Shown here in pieces: positions 53,240 to 63,653 of a DNA stretch of 64,000 nucleotides. Numbering within the stretch: position 1 is the first letter of the stretch; each line of letters starts with the position of its first letter. The DNA comes from CAVQRC01 sp963715045. GTDB taxonomy: Bacteria; Planctomycetota; Planctomycetia; Pirellulales; Lacipirellulaceae. The notes under the pieces were generated by a model that worked only from the letters and a program-made list of their open reading frames with translations, was not told the origin of the DNA and did no database searches. The stretch covers positions 124,001 through 188,000 of the forward strand of contig CAVQRC010000017.1 of the NCBI GenBank assembly GCA_963715045.1, given 5' to 3'. A program made the translations under genes and the position numbers.

Positions 53240-53395
53240 GAGAACCACGCAACCCACGAGAACCACGAAATACACCAAATTCACGAGAACCACGAAATAC
53301 ACGAAATACACGAGAACCACGAAATACACGAAATACACGAAAAACTTGAAAACTACGAGAGATTCGAAAAGCAGGAAATTCACGTAATTCACAAG
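53240..53395. repeat. ACGAAAT-type tandem repeat array
   Basis: About twelve imperfect 9-10 bp units such as CACGAAATA and ACACGAGAAC lie directly upstream of the cupin gene. Confidence 0.8.
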
Positions 53396-53467
53396 GCTTA
53401 GGGGTGTTGGAAATGGTGGCCCGTTTTCTGGAGGGCGGCGTGAAGGAGGGGGTCCTCGGCTGGTGCC

Positions 53468-53500
53468 GTTTCTTTTCGTGTTTTTCGTGTTTTTCGTAGT
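53468..53500. repeat. inverted TTTTCGTG short repeats
   Basis: TTTTCGTG repeated three times, which is the reverse complement of the ACGAAA units at 53240-53395; the two could pair over about 80 nt. Confidence 0.65.
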
Positions 53501-53616
53501 ACCGACTCGGATACACTGCGATTGCGCGTTTGTGACAACCGTCTCCAGGTCCGGCCCCAAGAGCTGTCAGGCGGGGTTGCGACAGGGGCCGGAAACGTCC
53601 TCGGGGAAGGGAAAGA

Positions 53617-54262
53617 ATGGTGGGATCAACGTCGACCGTTACCGGCGATCCACAGGATCTGCTGTCTCGGGCAAAGGGCGGTTCGTTTGCGTCCTTGGGC
53701 CAGCTACTGAACCTGTATTCGAATTACCTGCAAGCTGTTGATTGCGTCCCAGCTTGATGCCCGGCTCCGATCGCGGGTCAGCCCCTCCGACATCGTCCAG
53801 GACACGTTTTTCGAAGCCCACCGCGACTTCCACCAGTTTCGGGGCCATTCGACGGGCGAGTTCGTGTCCTGGATTCGCCGGATTCTCGTCAACAATCTGC
53901 TGCGGTCAGTCGAGCACCACGTGTTGACCGAGAAACGCGACATTCGCCGAGAGGTCTCGCTTGAAAGGCTCGGTGTGCGTCTCGAGCAATCGACGATGCG
54001 TCTGGAGAAACTCCTGGTCGGCTCGGTAGCTTCTCCCAGCAGCGACGCTGAACGGCGGGAACATGAGTTGATTCTGGCGGATGCCGTCGCCGACCTGCCG
54101 GGCGACTATCGGGACGTGATCGTATTGCGGCATATCGAAGGCCTCCCGTTTCGGGAGGTCGCCGAACGCATGCAGCGTTCCCCGGGCGCGGTGCGGATGC
54201 TGTGGCTGCGGGCCATTCGTCAACTCCGTGGTGTTTTCATGGCGAAAGAGATTCTCGAATGA
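53617..54262 (+). CDS. ECF-type RNA polymerase sigma factor, N-terminus frameshifted
   Basis: About 214 aa when corrected. The first frame from ATG 53617 reads DLLSRAKGGSFASLGQLLNL then ends in CVPA at the TGA near 53754. From about 53731 another frame continues LLIASQLDARLRSRVSPSDI, VQDTFFEAHRDFHQFRGHST (region 2) and YRDVIVLRHIEGLPFREVAE (region 4). GGGAAAG lies just upstream of the ATG. Its stop overlaps the kinase start (ATGA), the common planctomycete sigma-kinase pairing. Confidence 0.85.
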
Positions 54263-57033
54263 ATGCCTCCCGTCAGAACGGAGCCGTGGCCAGCGATCCG
54301 GGCCATGAATCCGAACGCGATCAGCGTCTCGCCGCGGTGCTCGAAGACTACCTGACGAACCTCGAGCAAGGGATCGATTGCCCGCCGGCGGAACTTGCCA
54401 CAAGGTATCCGGAGTTCGCCACCGAACTCGACTCCTATCTGAAGAGTCTGCGTTTTCTCCATCAGCAGACGCAAGCCAGTCGATCGTCGACGGCTTCGCC
54501 CAGGGTAGAGAGCACATCGCTTGCTTCGAGCGAGGATCTGGGGTTGCTGGGGGATTATCGTCTGATCCGCGAGGTCGGGCGGGGCGGTATGGGGATCGTC
54601 TACGAGGCATGGCAGCTCTCGCTGGATCGTCGCGTGGCCTTAAAGGTGCTGCCCTTCGCGGCCGTGCTCGACCACCGGCAGATTGCCCGTTTTCGTCACG
54701 AGGCCCAGGCCGCTGCCCAACTCCACCATCCGCACATCGTGCCCGTGTACGCCGTCGGCGAGCAGAGCGGAGTCCACTACTTCGCCATGCAGTACGTCGA
54801 CGGCCAATCGCTGGCCGAAGTCGTGCACGAGTTCCGCGGGCGGCGGGAAAAGAAAACGACCGCGCAAGAGGATCGCGGCGATACGCTCCGCGGAGACGAC
54901 AGGGCGACCAGAGCCGACACGGATTCCGCTCGCAGTCGGACGCCGGGAAGCGGATCGCGACGGTTTCGCGACATTGCCCAACTCTTCGAGAAGCTCGCCC
55001 AGGCGCTACATCATGCCCATGAAATGGGCATCGTCCATCGAGATATCAAGCCGCCGAATCTGCTCGTCGATGCCCGCGGCGAGCCCTGGGTGACCGACTT
55101 CGGACTCGCCCGCATGCAAACCGAACTCGACGTCACCGGTACCGGCGACGTCCTCGGCACGCTGCGCTACATGAGTCCCGAGCAAGCGGCCGGGCAGAAC
55201 GGCCGGATCGACTCTCGTACCGACGTCTACTCCCTGGGCATTACCTTTTACGAGTTGCTCACGCTTCAAGAGGCCTTCCCGGGGGATGACCGGCATGATG
55301 TACTCCGCAGGATCGCCGAAGTCGAGCCGGTTCGTCCCCGGCGTCTGGACGCGGCGATCCCCAAGGACCTCGAGACGATTGTGCTCAAGGCGATCGAGAA
55401 GGATCGGGACGACCGCTATGAATCGGCGGCACAGTTCGCGGCGGATTTAAATCGCTATCTGCGGGGCCAGCCTCCCCAGGCGCGGCGGGCAGGTCCTATC
55501 GATCACGCCGCGAAATGGGTCCGGCGGCATCGGGCCGTTGCCGCCACCGCGGCGGCCGCGATGTGCATCGTGGCTGCAGTTTCGCTGTTTGCGGTCGTTC
55601 GCCTGGCGGCCGCACAGACGAGGACGGACTTGGCCCTCGCCGGCGCCAAGCGGAATTTCCAGCAGGCCCGCAAAGTGGTCGCCCAACTCGGGGTCCAGGT
55701 CGCAGACCGCCTGGCACCGCTCGCCGGAAGTGAAGAAGCTTCGCAAAGAGATTCTCGTCTCAACGCTCGACTATTACGAGGCGTTCACGCGACAGGCACA
55801 GCATGATCCGACACTGGCCGTAGAACTTGTCGATTCCCACTATCGCTGCGGTCTCGCAGCCGCTCGCCTGGGACGCGTGCCGCGGGCGATCTACCACTAT
55901 CAGTCCGCGATCGAGCTCGCCGCGGGAGAGCCTCCTGCCAGCCGATTTCACCCCGGGGTCGCACTGGCCCACAACAATCTGGGACTGTTGCGTGTCGCTC
56001 AGGGTGACTTCCTGGCCGCCGAGCGACACTATCAAACGGCACTTGAGATCTTCTCCGGAACAACTCGCCGATCACCCTGAGTCGCTGAGCAACGTCAATC
56101 AGTTCGTCGAGGTAATCAGTAACTTTGCCATGCTCTTCGACGCCCGCGGAGAATCTGCCGAGGCGGTCAAGCTGCTCGCCGGTGCCGCGGCGCGCTTGGA
56201 GGATGCCGGCCCGGCCCTGTTGGACGAGCAGCCCCGTTACGCGCGGAGCTTGGCCCTCGTACGCAACAACCTGGCCTACGTTCAGCGTCGCGAGAACCCG
56301 CTGGCTGCGGAAGCCAACGTCCGCCAGGCAATCACGACCCTTCAGGTCGTCGAGTCGTTGCCGGAGGAGATCGAATTCGAATCCGATCTGGCGCTGTTCG
56401 GTAACAATCTCGCCACGATCCTCATTCAGCGGGGCGACCTGGCCGGCGCTGTCCAGGAGTATCGAGCCGCGATCGTGCGGCAAGAGCGGTTGAATCGCCG
56501 CTCGCCGCATGTTCCGCGACACCGCAGCGACCTCGCGATCGCCTGGAATAACCTGGGAGTCGCCTACTGCCGCCAAGGCGAAGATGCCCTCGCCGATGAG
56601 GCGTTCGCCACCGCTCAGAGCGAGTTCGTGCGGCTGGTCACCGACTATCCGCGGGAGTTGCGGTTTCAGAGCGGGTTGGCGGGACTGCTGAACAATCAGG
56701 GGCTGGCCTTGACGAAAGCGGGACGAACGGACGCTTCGCTGGCAGCTTTCGATGACGGCGATCGAATTGCAGACCGAAGTCGCACGCCAGCTCTCCGAGG
56801 CCGTCGCCGTGCAGGATCAACTCCTCCGCATCGAGGCCAACCGGGAATCGGTCCTCAAGTCGGCGGCTGGCCCCCAAGCTCGCACCACTGCCGTCCCCTC
56901 GTTTCGAGAACCGGCTGCAGACCGATCGCCCGATTTGGGTACATCGCCCGAAGATCCCCCGCCCGCCACAACGGCGACGATCGGCTCCGACCGGTTGCTC
57001 CCCGCTTCCGCCGCAGGAGGCGACGGACTATGA
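54259..57033 (+). CDS. Ser/Thr protein kinase with TM helix and TPR region, three frameshifts
   Basis: About 924 aa when corrected. The catalytic domain has EVGRGGMGIVYEAWQ, VALKVLP, HRDIKPPNLLVDARG and TDFGLARMQTELD. A TM helix follows near 55560 (AAAMCIVAAVSLFAVVRLAA). The TPR region then crosses frames at about 55735, 56058 and 56752: KKLRKEILVSTLDYYEAFTR, then LSNVNQFVEVISNFAMLFDA, then TAIELQTEVARQLSEAVAVQ to 57033. ATG at 54259 overlaps the sigma factor stop. It probably links an external signal to the sigma factor. Confidence 0.85.
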
Positions 57034-58149
57034 ACCCGCGATTGAAGCCGCGTCACCTGAGTTTCGAATCGATGGAGAGTCGACGTCTCCTGGCGTCATT
57101 CGCCGGCGAGACTCCAGTTGAAACAGCAAGAGGGGACGTGACGGACGCGACGGTTGGCGTCGCGACGACAGGGAACGCCGCAGCGCGAGGAGTCACGCTG
57201 CTGATCGAGTCGCGTGACCTTACTACTCTGGCAGCGGGCAAAGACTCGAGCACGTCGCTCACGCGAAGCGACCCAGCTGGCGAACCCCCCGAGCGTCCCA
57301 CAAATCCAACAGACTACCCTGCGAATAGCCAGGCAGGCGAGCCTGGCATCAACCAGGTTGCGAACGGCAGCAGTGGACTGCACCGCGATCGGAACTCGCG
57401 ATTCGCTCTCCGCTCAAACCGGCTTCCGCTGCCGACGGCGGGTTCATCCTTCTCGAACCGCACCCGGTCGACGCGACGCTCCTGTTGCGTTACCTGGGAG
57501 CAGAACCCGAACCTTCGCCAACGCCGCCCGACGACAGTCGACCACTGGTGGGCCTGATCATTCCTGCGACGGAGCACGTACCACCGCGGGGCGCCGCCGC
57601 GATCGATATTGTGGACTTCATGTCCGCCACAGCGGCCGCGCAGAGTCAGCATCAGGCAGATCGACGCGTCGCCGCGGATCAGGACACACCGGCAACCCAG
57701 CGGCAAACCGCTATTTCTCCCGGCCGCCGTCAACCGCTGTCGCTGGCCGGTGAGTGGGCCCGCGGGATCGTTCAGGACCGCCTCGACGCAGAAGGATCTG
57801 CAGCCCGGCAACGATTTTCCCCGCGACGACCATGGCGAACATCCGGTCGACCAGCCGTCCGATGCCCCGCCCGCGAGCCCCACGATCGGCGCTCACAACG
57901 CAGCCCTACGTTCCGCAAATCGCGCTGCCGATACCGCAGACTCAGCCTCGGACAACGCCCGATGACGTCGCCATGATTCGGTCAGGGCGGCTCGCGACAG
58001 CCGATCCGCCGCTGCAGGTGCATTCGAATCAAGTACTCGGGGGCGGTTCCAACCGCTACTCCGTGGCGATGCTGACGGTCCTCTCGCTCCTCGCCGTCGA
58101 TTGGAGCCTCTACCGCCGCCCCACGCGGATCGACCCCCGAGCCAATTGA
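57030..58149 (+). CDS. LEPR-type surface protein of the sigma/kinase cassette, frame-disrupted
   Basis: The N-terminus RHLSFESMESRRLLASF resembles the LEPRLLLA-type start of planctomycete surface proteins. AGGAGG precedes the ATG, which overlaps the kinase stop (ATGA). The middle is Ser/Thr/Pro-rich and low-complexity. The frame changes near 57400 (to GGFILLEPHPVDATLLLRYL) and again around 57800. A hydrophobic stretch RYSVAMLTVLSLLAVDWSL near 58060-58120 looks like a C-terminal anchor. Exact limits are uncertain. Confidence 0.6.
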
Positions 58150-58188
58150 AGCTTTCGTGCGGGACGACATTCGACGTAGGATGCTTCG

Positions 58189-58848
58189 ATGCAGTTTGAT
58201 ATCAGCGGGAATCCTGATTACGGCGATTTGACGATCGTTCTCGCCGCGGGCGAATCGATCCGCGCCGAGAGCGGCGCGATGTCGCGAATGAGCAGCCACC
58301 TCGAGCTCAAGAGCCACATCATCGGAGGAGTGCTGCAGGGACTCATCCGCAAATTCTTCGGCGGACAATCGCTGTTTGTCGGTGAATACACGGCATCGCA
58401 GCTCGGGTTTGTCGCTTTGTCGCCGTCGTTCCCCGGGTGCGTGCTGCACCGGCGGCTGGAGAACGAGCCGCTGATGCTCACGGCCGGATCGTTTCTCGCG
58501 TGTACGCCCGGCGTGCAGATCAAGCCCAGATTCGGTGGGCTCAAGGCCGTCTTCTCGAGTGAAGGAGTCGTCTTGCTGGAAATCTCCGGACCGGGTGAAC
58601 TGTTTTTCAACGCCTACGGGGCGGTCGTGGAGCGGGAAATCGACGGCAGTTTGACGGTCGATACGGGCCACGTCGTCGCCTGGGAACCGACTCTGGACTA
58701 CACGATCGGCGGAATGGGCGGGCTGAAGCAGACGCTCTTTTCGGGCGAGGGGCTCGTGATGAATTTCAGCGGGCGAGGAAAGTTGTGGTTGCAGACTCGG
58801 CACTTGCGCGGCGTGGCCGGTTGGCTCGCTCCCTATTGTCGCGGCTGA
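58189..58848 (+). CDS. AIM24-family protein 1
   Basis: 219-aa member of the AIM24/TIGR00266 family: MQFDISGNPDYGDLTIVLAA, ESIRAESGAMSRMSSHLELK, LVMNFSGRGKLWLQTRHL and a typical beta-rich core. No signal peptide. It is the first of three tandem paralogues. The family is widespread in bacteria and mitochondria; its biochemical function is not established. Confidence 0.88.
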   Translation: MQFDISGNPDYGDLTIVLAAGESIRAESGAMSRMSSHLELKSHIIGGVLQGLIRKFFGGQSLFVGEYTASQLGFVALSPSFPGCVLHRRLENEPLMLTAGSFLACTPGVQIKPRFGGLKAVFSSEGVVLLEISGPGELFFNAYGAVVEREIDGSLTVDTGHVVAWEPTLDYTIGGMGGLKQTLFSGEGLVMNFSGRGKLWLQTRHLRGVAGWLAPYCRG

Positions 58849-58887
58849 TCAAGAAATGTGTCCTCCGAGTTGCGAGAGTCGAGGCCG

Positions 58888-59580
58888 ATGAATATCCAAG
58901 TGCAAGGATCTGGCGCGTTCGACTCGGCCCGCATTGAACTCGAGCCGGGTGAGCAATTCGTGTCCGAGTCGGGGGCCATGTACCGCGCCTCGGCGAATGT
59001 TGATATCGATGTGACGACAAGAAGCCGCGGCGGCGGGGGGGGACTCCTGGCGGGCGCGAAACGCCTGCTCGCGCGCGAGAATTTCTTTTTTTCGACCTAC
59101 CGCACGACCGATGGCAGTCGCGGGGAAGTCGGCATCGCGCCGACGCATCAGGGGCAGATCCGCCTGGTCGAGGTCGGAGCGGACGCAGACTGGTACTGTT
59201 CCGGAGGGAGCTATCTCGGCAGCACCCAAGGGCTCGCGGTCGACACCGAGTTCCAGGGCTTCAAGGGTCTGCTCAGCGGCGAATCGTTGTTCTTTCTTCG
59301 CGTTTCGGGGACCGGGCAGTTGCTCGTGAGCTCCTTCGGGCGAATCGTGCAGATGGAAGTCGAGGAACCAACCACGGTCGATACGGGACATCTGGTCGCG
59401 TTCGAAAGTTCCCTCTCCTACACGATCCGTAAGGCGGCCGGATCGTGGCTGCAGTCAATGTTCTCCGGCGAAGGGCTTGTGATGCAATTCACGGGCCGCG
59501 GCCGGATCCTCACTCAGTCGCACAATCCCAAGGAGTTTGGCACGCGTCTGGGCCCCCTTCTTCCCACCCGCAAGAACTAG
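58888..59580 (+). CDS. AIM24-family protein 2
   Basis: 230-aa paralogue: MNIQVQGSGAFDSARIELEP, FVSESGAMYRASANVDIDVT and LVMQFTGRGRILTQSHNPKE. It starts 39 nt after the first AIM24 stop. The ATG at 58888 is preferred over an in-frame ATG 10 codons earlier. Its Gly-rich insert (SRGGGGGLLAGAKRLLAREN) differs from the other two copies. Confidence 0.88.
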   Translation: MNIQVQGSGAFDSARIELEPGEQFVSESGAMYRASANVDIDVTTRSRGGGGGLLAGAKRLLARENFFFSTYRTTDGSRGEVGIAPTHQGQIRLVEVGADADWYCSGGSYLGSTQGLAVDTEFQGFKGLLSGESLFFLRVSGTGQLLVSSFGRIVQMEVEEPTTVDTGHLVAFESSLSYTIRKAAGSWLQSMFSGEGLVMQFTGRGRILTQSHNPKEFGTRLGPLLPTRKN

Positions 59581-59587
59581 GAAAAGC

Positions 59588-60262
59588 GTGGAATACCAGA
59601 TCCAATATCAGCCCACCTACTCCGCGCTCGCAGTCTCGCTCGAGCAGGGCGAGCGATTTGTCGCCGAGGCCGGTGCGATGGCCTGGATGTCGTCGAACAT
59701 GAAAACCGAGACGACCACCCGCGGCGGCGTGTTGCAGGGACTCAAGCGGGCCATGCTCGCCGGCGAGAGCCTGTTTCAGAACACGTATTCGCCTCAAGGA
59801 GGGCCGGGAGAGATCACACTCGTTCCCGGCTCGGCGGGTGATGTGGCCAGTTACGAAGTCCGCGAGACCGAGCTGATTCTGGAAAAAGGGGCGTACCTGG
59901 CGTCGACCGAAGGTGTCCGCTGCGACGCCAAGTGGGATGGGCTCAGAGGGCTGTTCAATGAGGGACTGTTTGTGCTTCGCGTGACAGGAACAGGAACCGT
60001 ATTCTTCCATAGCTACGGGCGGCTGGAACAGGTGGATGTCGAGGGCAGCTACACGGTCGATAACGGTTATGCGGTCGCCTGGGAGCCGTCACTTGACTAC
60101 CAGCTCAGCCATGGACCGAGGATTCGATCGTTCCTGTTCTCGGATCAGTTGTTGCTGAAGTTTCACGGCACGGGCAAGGTCTGGGTCCAATCCCGCAGTC
60201 CGCAGGGCCTGGCCGCCTGGGCCTACCCGTTCCGCCGCGTCCAGCAGAATCATTCCGACTGA
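59588..60262 (+). CDS. AIM24-family protein 3
   Basis: 224-aa paralogue starting at GTG 59588 (AGGAAAAG just upstream): VEYQIQYQPTYSALAVSLEQ, FVAEAGAMAWMSSNMKTETT and LLKFHGTGKVWVQSRSPQGL. It begins 7 nt after AIM24 copy 2, so the three are one operon. Why three copies are needed is unknown. Confidence 0.87.
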   Translation: MEYQIQYQPTYSALAVSLEQGERFVAEAGAMAWMSSNMKTETTTRGGVLQGLKRAMLAGESLFQNTYSPQGGPGEITLVPGSAGDVASYEVRETELILEKGAYLASTEGVRCDAKWDGLRGLFNEGLFVLRVTGTGTVFFHSYGRLEQVDVEGSYTVDNGYAVAWEPSLDYQLSHGPRIRSFLFSDQLLLKFHGTGKVWVQSRSPQGLAAWAYPFRRVQQNHSD

Positions 60263-60351
60263 CGGATCCCAGTTCAGCCGTGCCGGTGCAGTTGTCGAAA
60301 TTCAGCTGGACGACATGCCGGTCAGCTTGCGGAATGTCAAGGCAAACATGT

Positions 60352-61998
60352 CTATGGGGACTGTGGCGAGGCAACGATCTCGCGAGGCCGGTTCAGGCCT
60401 GCGGCCCAGTGGATGGCGTTGCTGAGCAGGCGTTGAAACTGAGGCAGTTCGAAGTCTTCTGGATGGCCGAGGGACGTGTAGAAGATCCGCGCCGGACGCC
60501 AGTCGTCGCGTCCAGGCGATCGGCTCGATCGGTTCGCGGTCGCCAACGCGGCCCCACATCAGCGGCGTCGCGTCGCTTGCCAGGGGCTGCATCTTGTACA
60601 GCCAAGAGGCAACCGCGAACGGCTCCGGATCGATCCCCTGGGCGACTGGGATGATCAATCGCACGCGCGTCGAGCCAGACCGTGGTCGGCGGATCGTCTC
60701 GATCGGCGTGATTGCCGTGGTGGCCCCGGTAGTGCCCGCCGAGGATAACGCGATCGAAATCGGGCCAGCTCGTGTGCCCCTCGGGAGCGGTGCCGTCACG
60801 ACTCACAAACGCGTGGCTCGAAGTGCGGATCGCGACCAGGGAGCCTCCGCGATCGAGAAATGCTCGAATCGGTGCGAGTTGTTCCTCGGGCAGAGTTCGC
60901 CGCCACATGCTCAGTACGGCCACATCGGCGTTTTCAAGAATCGCGGTCCCGGGCAGCGCATGGTCGTCTTGATCGTCGTTGATGGCGATTTCGACATGAA
61001 AGTCCTTCCCCAGATAGCGGCGGGCGAACTCGGGCAACGTGCGATAAGTCTGATACTCGAATTCGGAAACGATGATCGCCACCGTCGGCCGGCGATCGTC
61101 GTAAAAGCGAAACGGTTTGCCGCCGAGCAGATCCGTGCTTTCGATCGTCGGGCAGACGAACTTTTCGATGTACTCGATGATGTAGTCGGTGCCCGTATGA
61201 TGGGCCACTTGCGGCCAGCTCGCCGGGTTGTACATCGTGTCGGTGAGATCGCGGACGAGCACGACGTGTTTGCCGTTCTGGGCCATCTGCCGCAGTCCGA
61301 ACGGCCGGCCCAGCACACACATGTTGGTGTGCACCCCGACCAGGATCACGTTCTTGATGCCGTACTGCTCGAGCAGGTTCCAGGTTTCGACGCCGTCGTC
61401 GGTGATCGCGTCCTCGTCGTCGATCTCGAGGACATCGATCTGCCGCACCCACGGAGCACGAGGATTGCGGCCCAGGGCGGTGAGCTGTTCGTGCCAGCGA
61501 CGATGAACTTCGGGGTCGTCGTCTTCGCCTCCATCCGACTGATCGATCGGGTAGGCATCGACGTGCTCGGCGTCGATCTGGTGGCACCACTCGGAAATCC
61601 CCTCCGGCACGTTGTCTGCCTGGGGCGCGTTGATCGCCCTCTGCCGGGCCGGATGATCGGCATAGGGTGCGGTGCAACTGCTCGGGGCGTGAATGATCAG
61701 GGCGCCGGCGTCACGGGCCTGGTGGAGAAAGGCGTTCATCCGCACGGCCATGTCTTTGACGCGCTGCACCGCGTTGTAGCAGTGGTGGGAGTCCCACATG
61801 TCACACACGATGACGGCGGTTTCTTCGGGCGACCAGGTTTCCTCCCGCCACCGCGGACGATAGATTCCGCTGCCCGGTCGGGTCTCGGTCCGCCATCGGA
61901 GCGTCACGTTCAAGGGCTCAGCGGCGAAGCTCAGCGAGCCTGCCAGCAACCCGATCAGACAGGGCCGCGAACGTCAATACGCGATTGCAGGTGGCCAT
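60352..61998 (-). CDS. secreted isochorismatase-like plus ThuA-like protein, multiply frameshifted
   Basis: Start ATG at 61998 overlaps the stop of the upstream lipoprotein gene (TGATG). The signal peptide spans a one-base shift at about 61958: MATCNRVLTFAAL continues as LIGLLAGSLSFAAEP in the frame of the main body. The N-terminal half is isochorismatase-like with Asp in VIVCDMWDSHHC and the catalytic Cys in VGVHTNMCVLGRPF. The C-terminal half resembles ThuA (VAIIVSEFEYQTYRTLPEFA, then LDRGGSLVAIRTSSHAF and VILGGHYRGHHGNH). Two more shifts near 60650 and 60540 lead to LYKMQPLASDATPLMWGR and FYTSLGHPEDFELPQFQRLL, ending at 60352. Confidence 0.75.
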
Positions 61999-62447
61999 CA
62001 GGGCGTTGCCTCTCTGGAGTTGTCTGGAACTTCGAGATTGTGCTCGATTTCGCCCCCCGCCGCCGGAATCTCCAACTGGCCCGCGTCGTAATTGGCCTCC
62101 TGCCAACTCGACTCCAGGTCCGGATTGGCCCCCGGCTTGAGGTCGTAATACGTAATGCTTACGAGGTACGTGCCTGGCACCAGGCCCGTCGAATCCTTGA
62201 ACGCTCGCACCCGATACGTCCCGTCGGCCGCGATGTCCGAACTGCTCGGCCGGCTCGGTCCCGCGGACTCGATCGGCTTGAAGAACACCCGTGCGACCTG
62301 GGGTACCTCACGCCCCGCGAACGACACGGTGCCATACACGGCCACCGTGCCATCGCCAGAGCAGCCGCCGATCAGCGACACCAATCCGAAAACCAATCCG
62401 AAAAGAAGCCAACCTCGACCGAGGCGGCTCAATCGCAGGCGGTCCAT
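61998..62447 (-). CDS. predicted lipoprotein with carboxypeptidase-regulatory-like fold
   Basis: 149-aa lipoprotein. The signal ends LVSLIGGCSGDG with a lipobox Cys at about residue 29. The mature domain has VAVYGTVSFAGREVPQVARV and YLVSITYYDLKPGANP, typical of planctomycete carboxypeptidase-regulatory-like lipoproteins found beside DUF1559 genes. It lies between DUF1559 and the isochorismatase gene and is translationally coupled to the latter. Confidence 0.82.
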   Translation of the reverse strand: MDRLRLSRLGRGWLLFGLVFGLVSLIGGCSGDGTVAVYGTVSFAGREVPQVARVFFKPIESAGPSRPSSSDIAADGTYRVRAFKDSTGLVPGTYLVSITYYDLKPGANPDLESSWQEANYDAGQLEIPAAGGEIEHNLEVPDNSREATP

Positions 62448-62470
62448 GGGCGGTTCTCGTCTCAGGGAGT

Positions 62471-63451
62471 TCAGGGAATGCTGACGGCTTCGCCGCCGGC
62501 GCGGCTCCCCAGCTCGTTGTACAGGCGGTAGTCGATCGATTCACTCACAAAGCGAACGCTGCCGTCCGCCAAACCGAACTGGGCGCCGCCCGGATGCTCG
62601 CTCTTGAAGCCGCAGCCCCACGCATGACAGCCCGGTGGACTGGGGCACGACTCGAACGTATTCAGCGGGATCGTCGTGCCGGCCAGCGAGAAGTTCGGCG
62701 CGAATGTTCCCCCATAGGCACACTGGCTCGGCAACGTCTCGCCCACGAGCCACGTGTTGCTGAGCCCATCGGTGATCTGGCCGAAATGACGGATCTTGTT
62801 GTTGCGGCCGAAGATGCCTGTCGAACTGTCCTCTGGTTGGCCCGTATAGCCAAGCGTGCCGTAATTGTTCGCCTGGCAGCAATACGAGTCAGCCCGACCG
62901 TTCGAACCCTCCGGACAGAAGCGGCAGTCGTCGTTCTCGGTCGGGCCCATCGAGACCGGGTAATACAGCCCGAGTGCCGGATTCGGATTGTTTCCGCCCG
63001 CGTCGGCCCGATCGTCGAAAATCGGTGCATCGGCGGAACTCGCTGCAGGGCAGATGTACGGCTCGATGATCTGTTGCACGGCCAACTCGTTGGCCCGGCT
63101 GCGGAGCAAAGACTCCTTGTCGAACCGGTCGAATGCGGCCTGTTCTTCCATGTAAGGCAGGATCAGAATCGACCATACCGGGCCCGGCAACGACCACGTG
63201 TAGGGGTCGCGGGCAGTCGCGTGATACTGGGGCTGATGCTCGTTTGCCCCGTGAAAGTTCTGCATCGCGAGGCCGATCTGCTTCAGATTGTTCGAGCACT
63301 GAGTACGCCGCGCGGCGGCTCGGGCGGCCTGAACGGCCGGCAGCAACAGGGCCACGAGGATCCCGATGATCGCGATCACGACCAGCAGTTCGACGAGCGT
63401 GAAACCTCGAGAAAAGTGAGCCAGAGATCGGCGAGGCATGGGGCGAAGCAT
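62471..63451 (-). CDS. DUF1559 prepilin-like protein
   Basis: About 326 aa from the ATG at 63451. The N-terminus is pilin-like (FSRGFTLVELLVVIAIIGIL), followed by RTQCSNNLKQIGLAMQNFH. The C-terminus has the family motif GFKSEHPGGAQFGLADGSVR. An ATG at 63439 is an alternative start. The upstream 160 in-frame codons derive from CTCCAGC repeats and a neighbouring DUF1559 gene and are rejected. It is followed by the lipoprotein 23 nt away. Confidence 0.88.
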   Translation of the reverse strand: MLRPMPRRSLAHFSRGFTLVELLVVIAIIGILVALLLPAVQAARAAARRTQCSNNLKQIGLAMQNFHGANEHQPQYHATARDPYTWSLPGPVWSILILPYMEEQAAFDRFDKESLLRSRANELAVQQIIEPYICPAASSADAPIFDDRADAGGNNPNPALGLYYPVSMGPTENDDCRFCPEGSNGRADSYCCQANNYGTLGYTGQPEDSSTGIFGRNNKIRHFGQITDGLSNTWLVGETLPSQCAYGGTFAPNFSLAGTTIPLNTFESCPSPPGCHAWGCGFKSEHPGGAQFGLADGSVRFVSESIDYRLYNELGSRAGGEAVSIP

Positions 63452-63571
63452 CAAGGTAGGGACCGGCGGGGTGAACATTTCGAAACCAGACATGATAACA
63501 GCTGCTCGAGAAAAGGCCGTGGTACCGGGCCTGAATCCTAACACGGTCCAGGCCGCTGCTAAAGAGCTTCG

Positions 63572-63628
63572 CGGGTGGGCGGATGGGCGGATAGGCGAGA
63601 TGGGCGAATAGGCGAATGGGCGAATTAC
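63572..63628. repeat. GGGCGAAT/GGGCGGAT short tandem repeat
   Basis: About seven imperfect units of GGGCG(A/G)AT in tandem within the divergent promoter region of two DUF1559 genes. Confidence 0.7.
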
Positions 63629-63653
63629 GATACGATCTGCTATCTGCCCATCC

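Noticed and set aside
53240..53560. In-frame upstream extension of the cupin gene (YFVYFVVLV-rich)
   Set aside because: Encoded by the ACGAAAT array; low-complexity and lacking a proper start.
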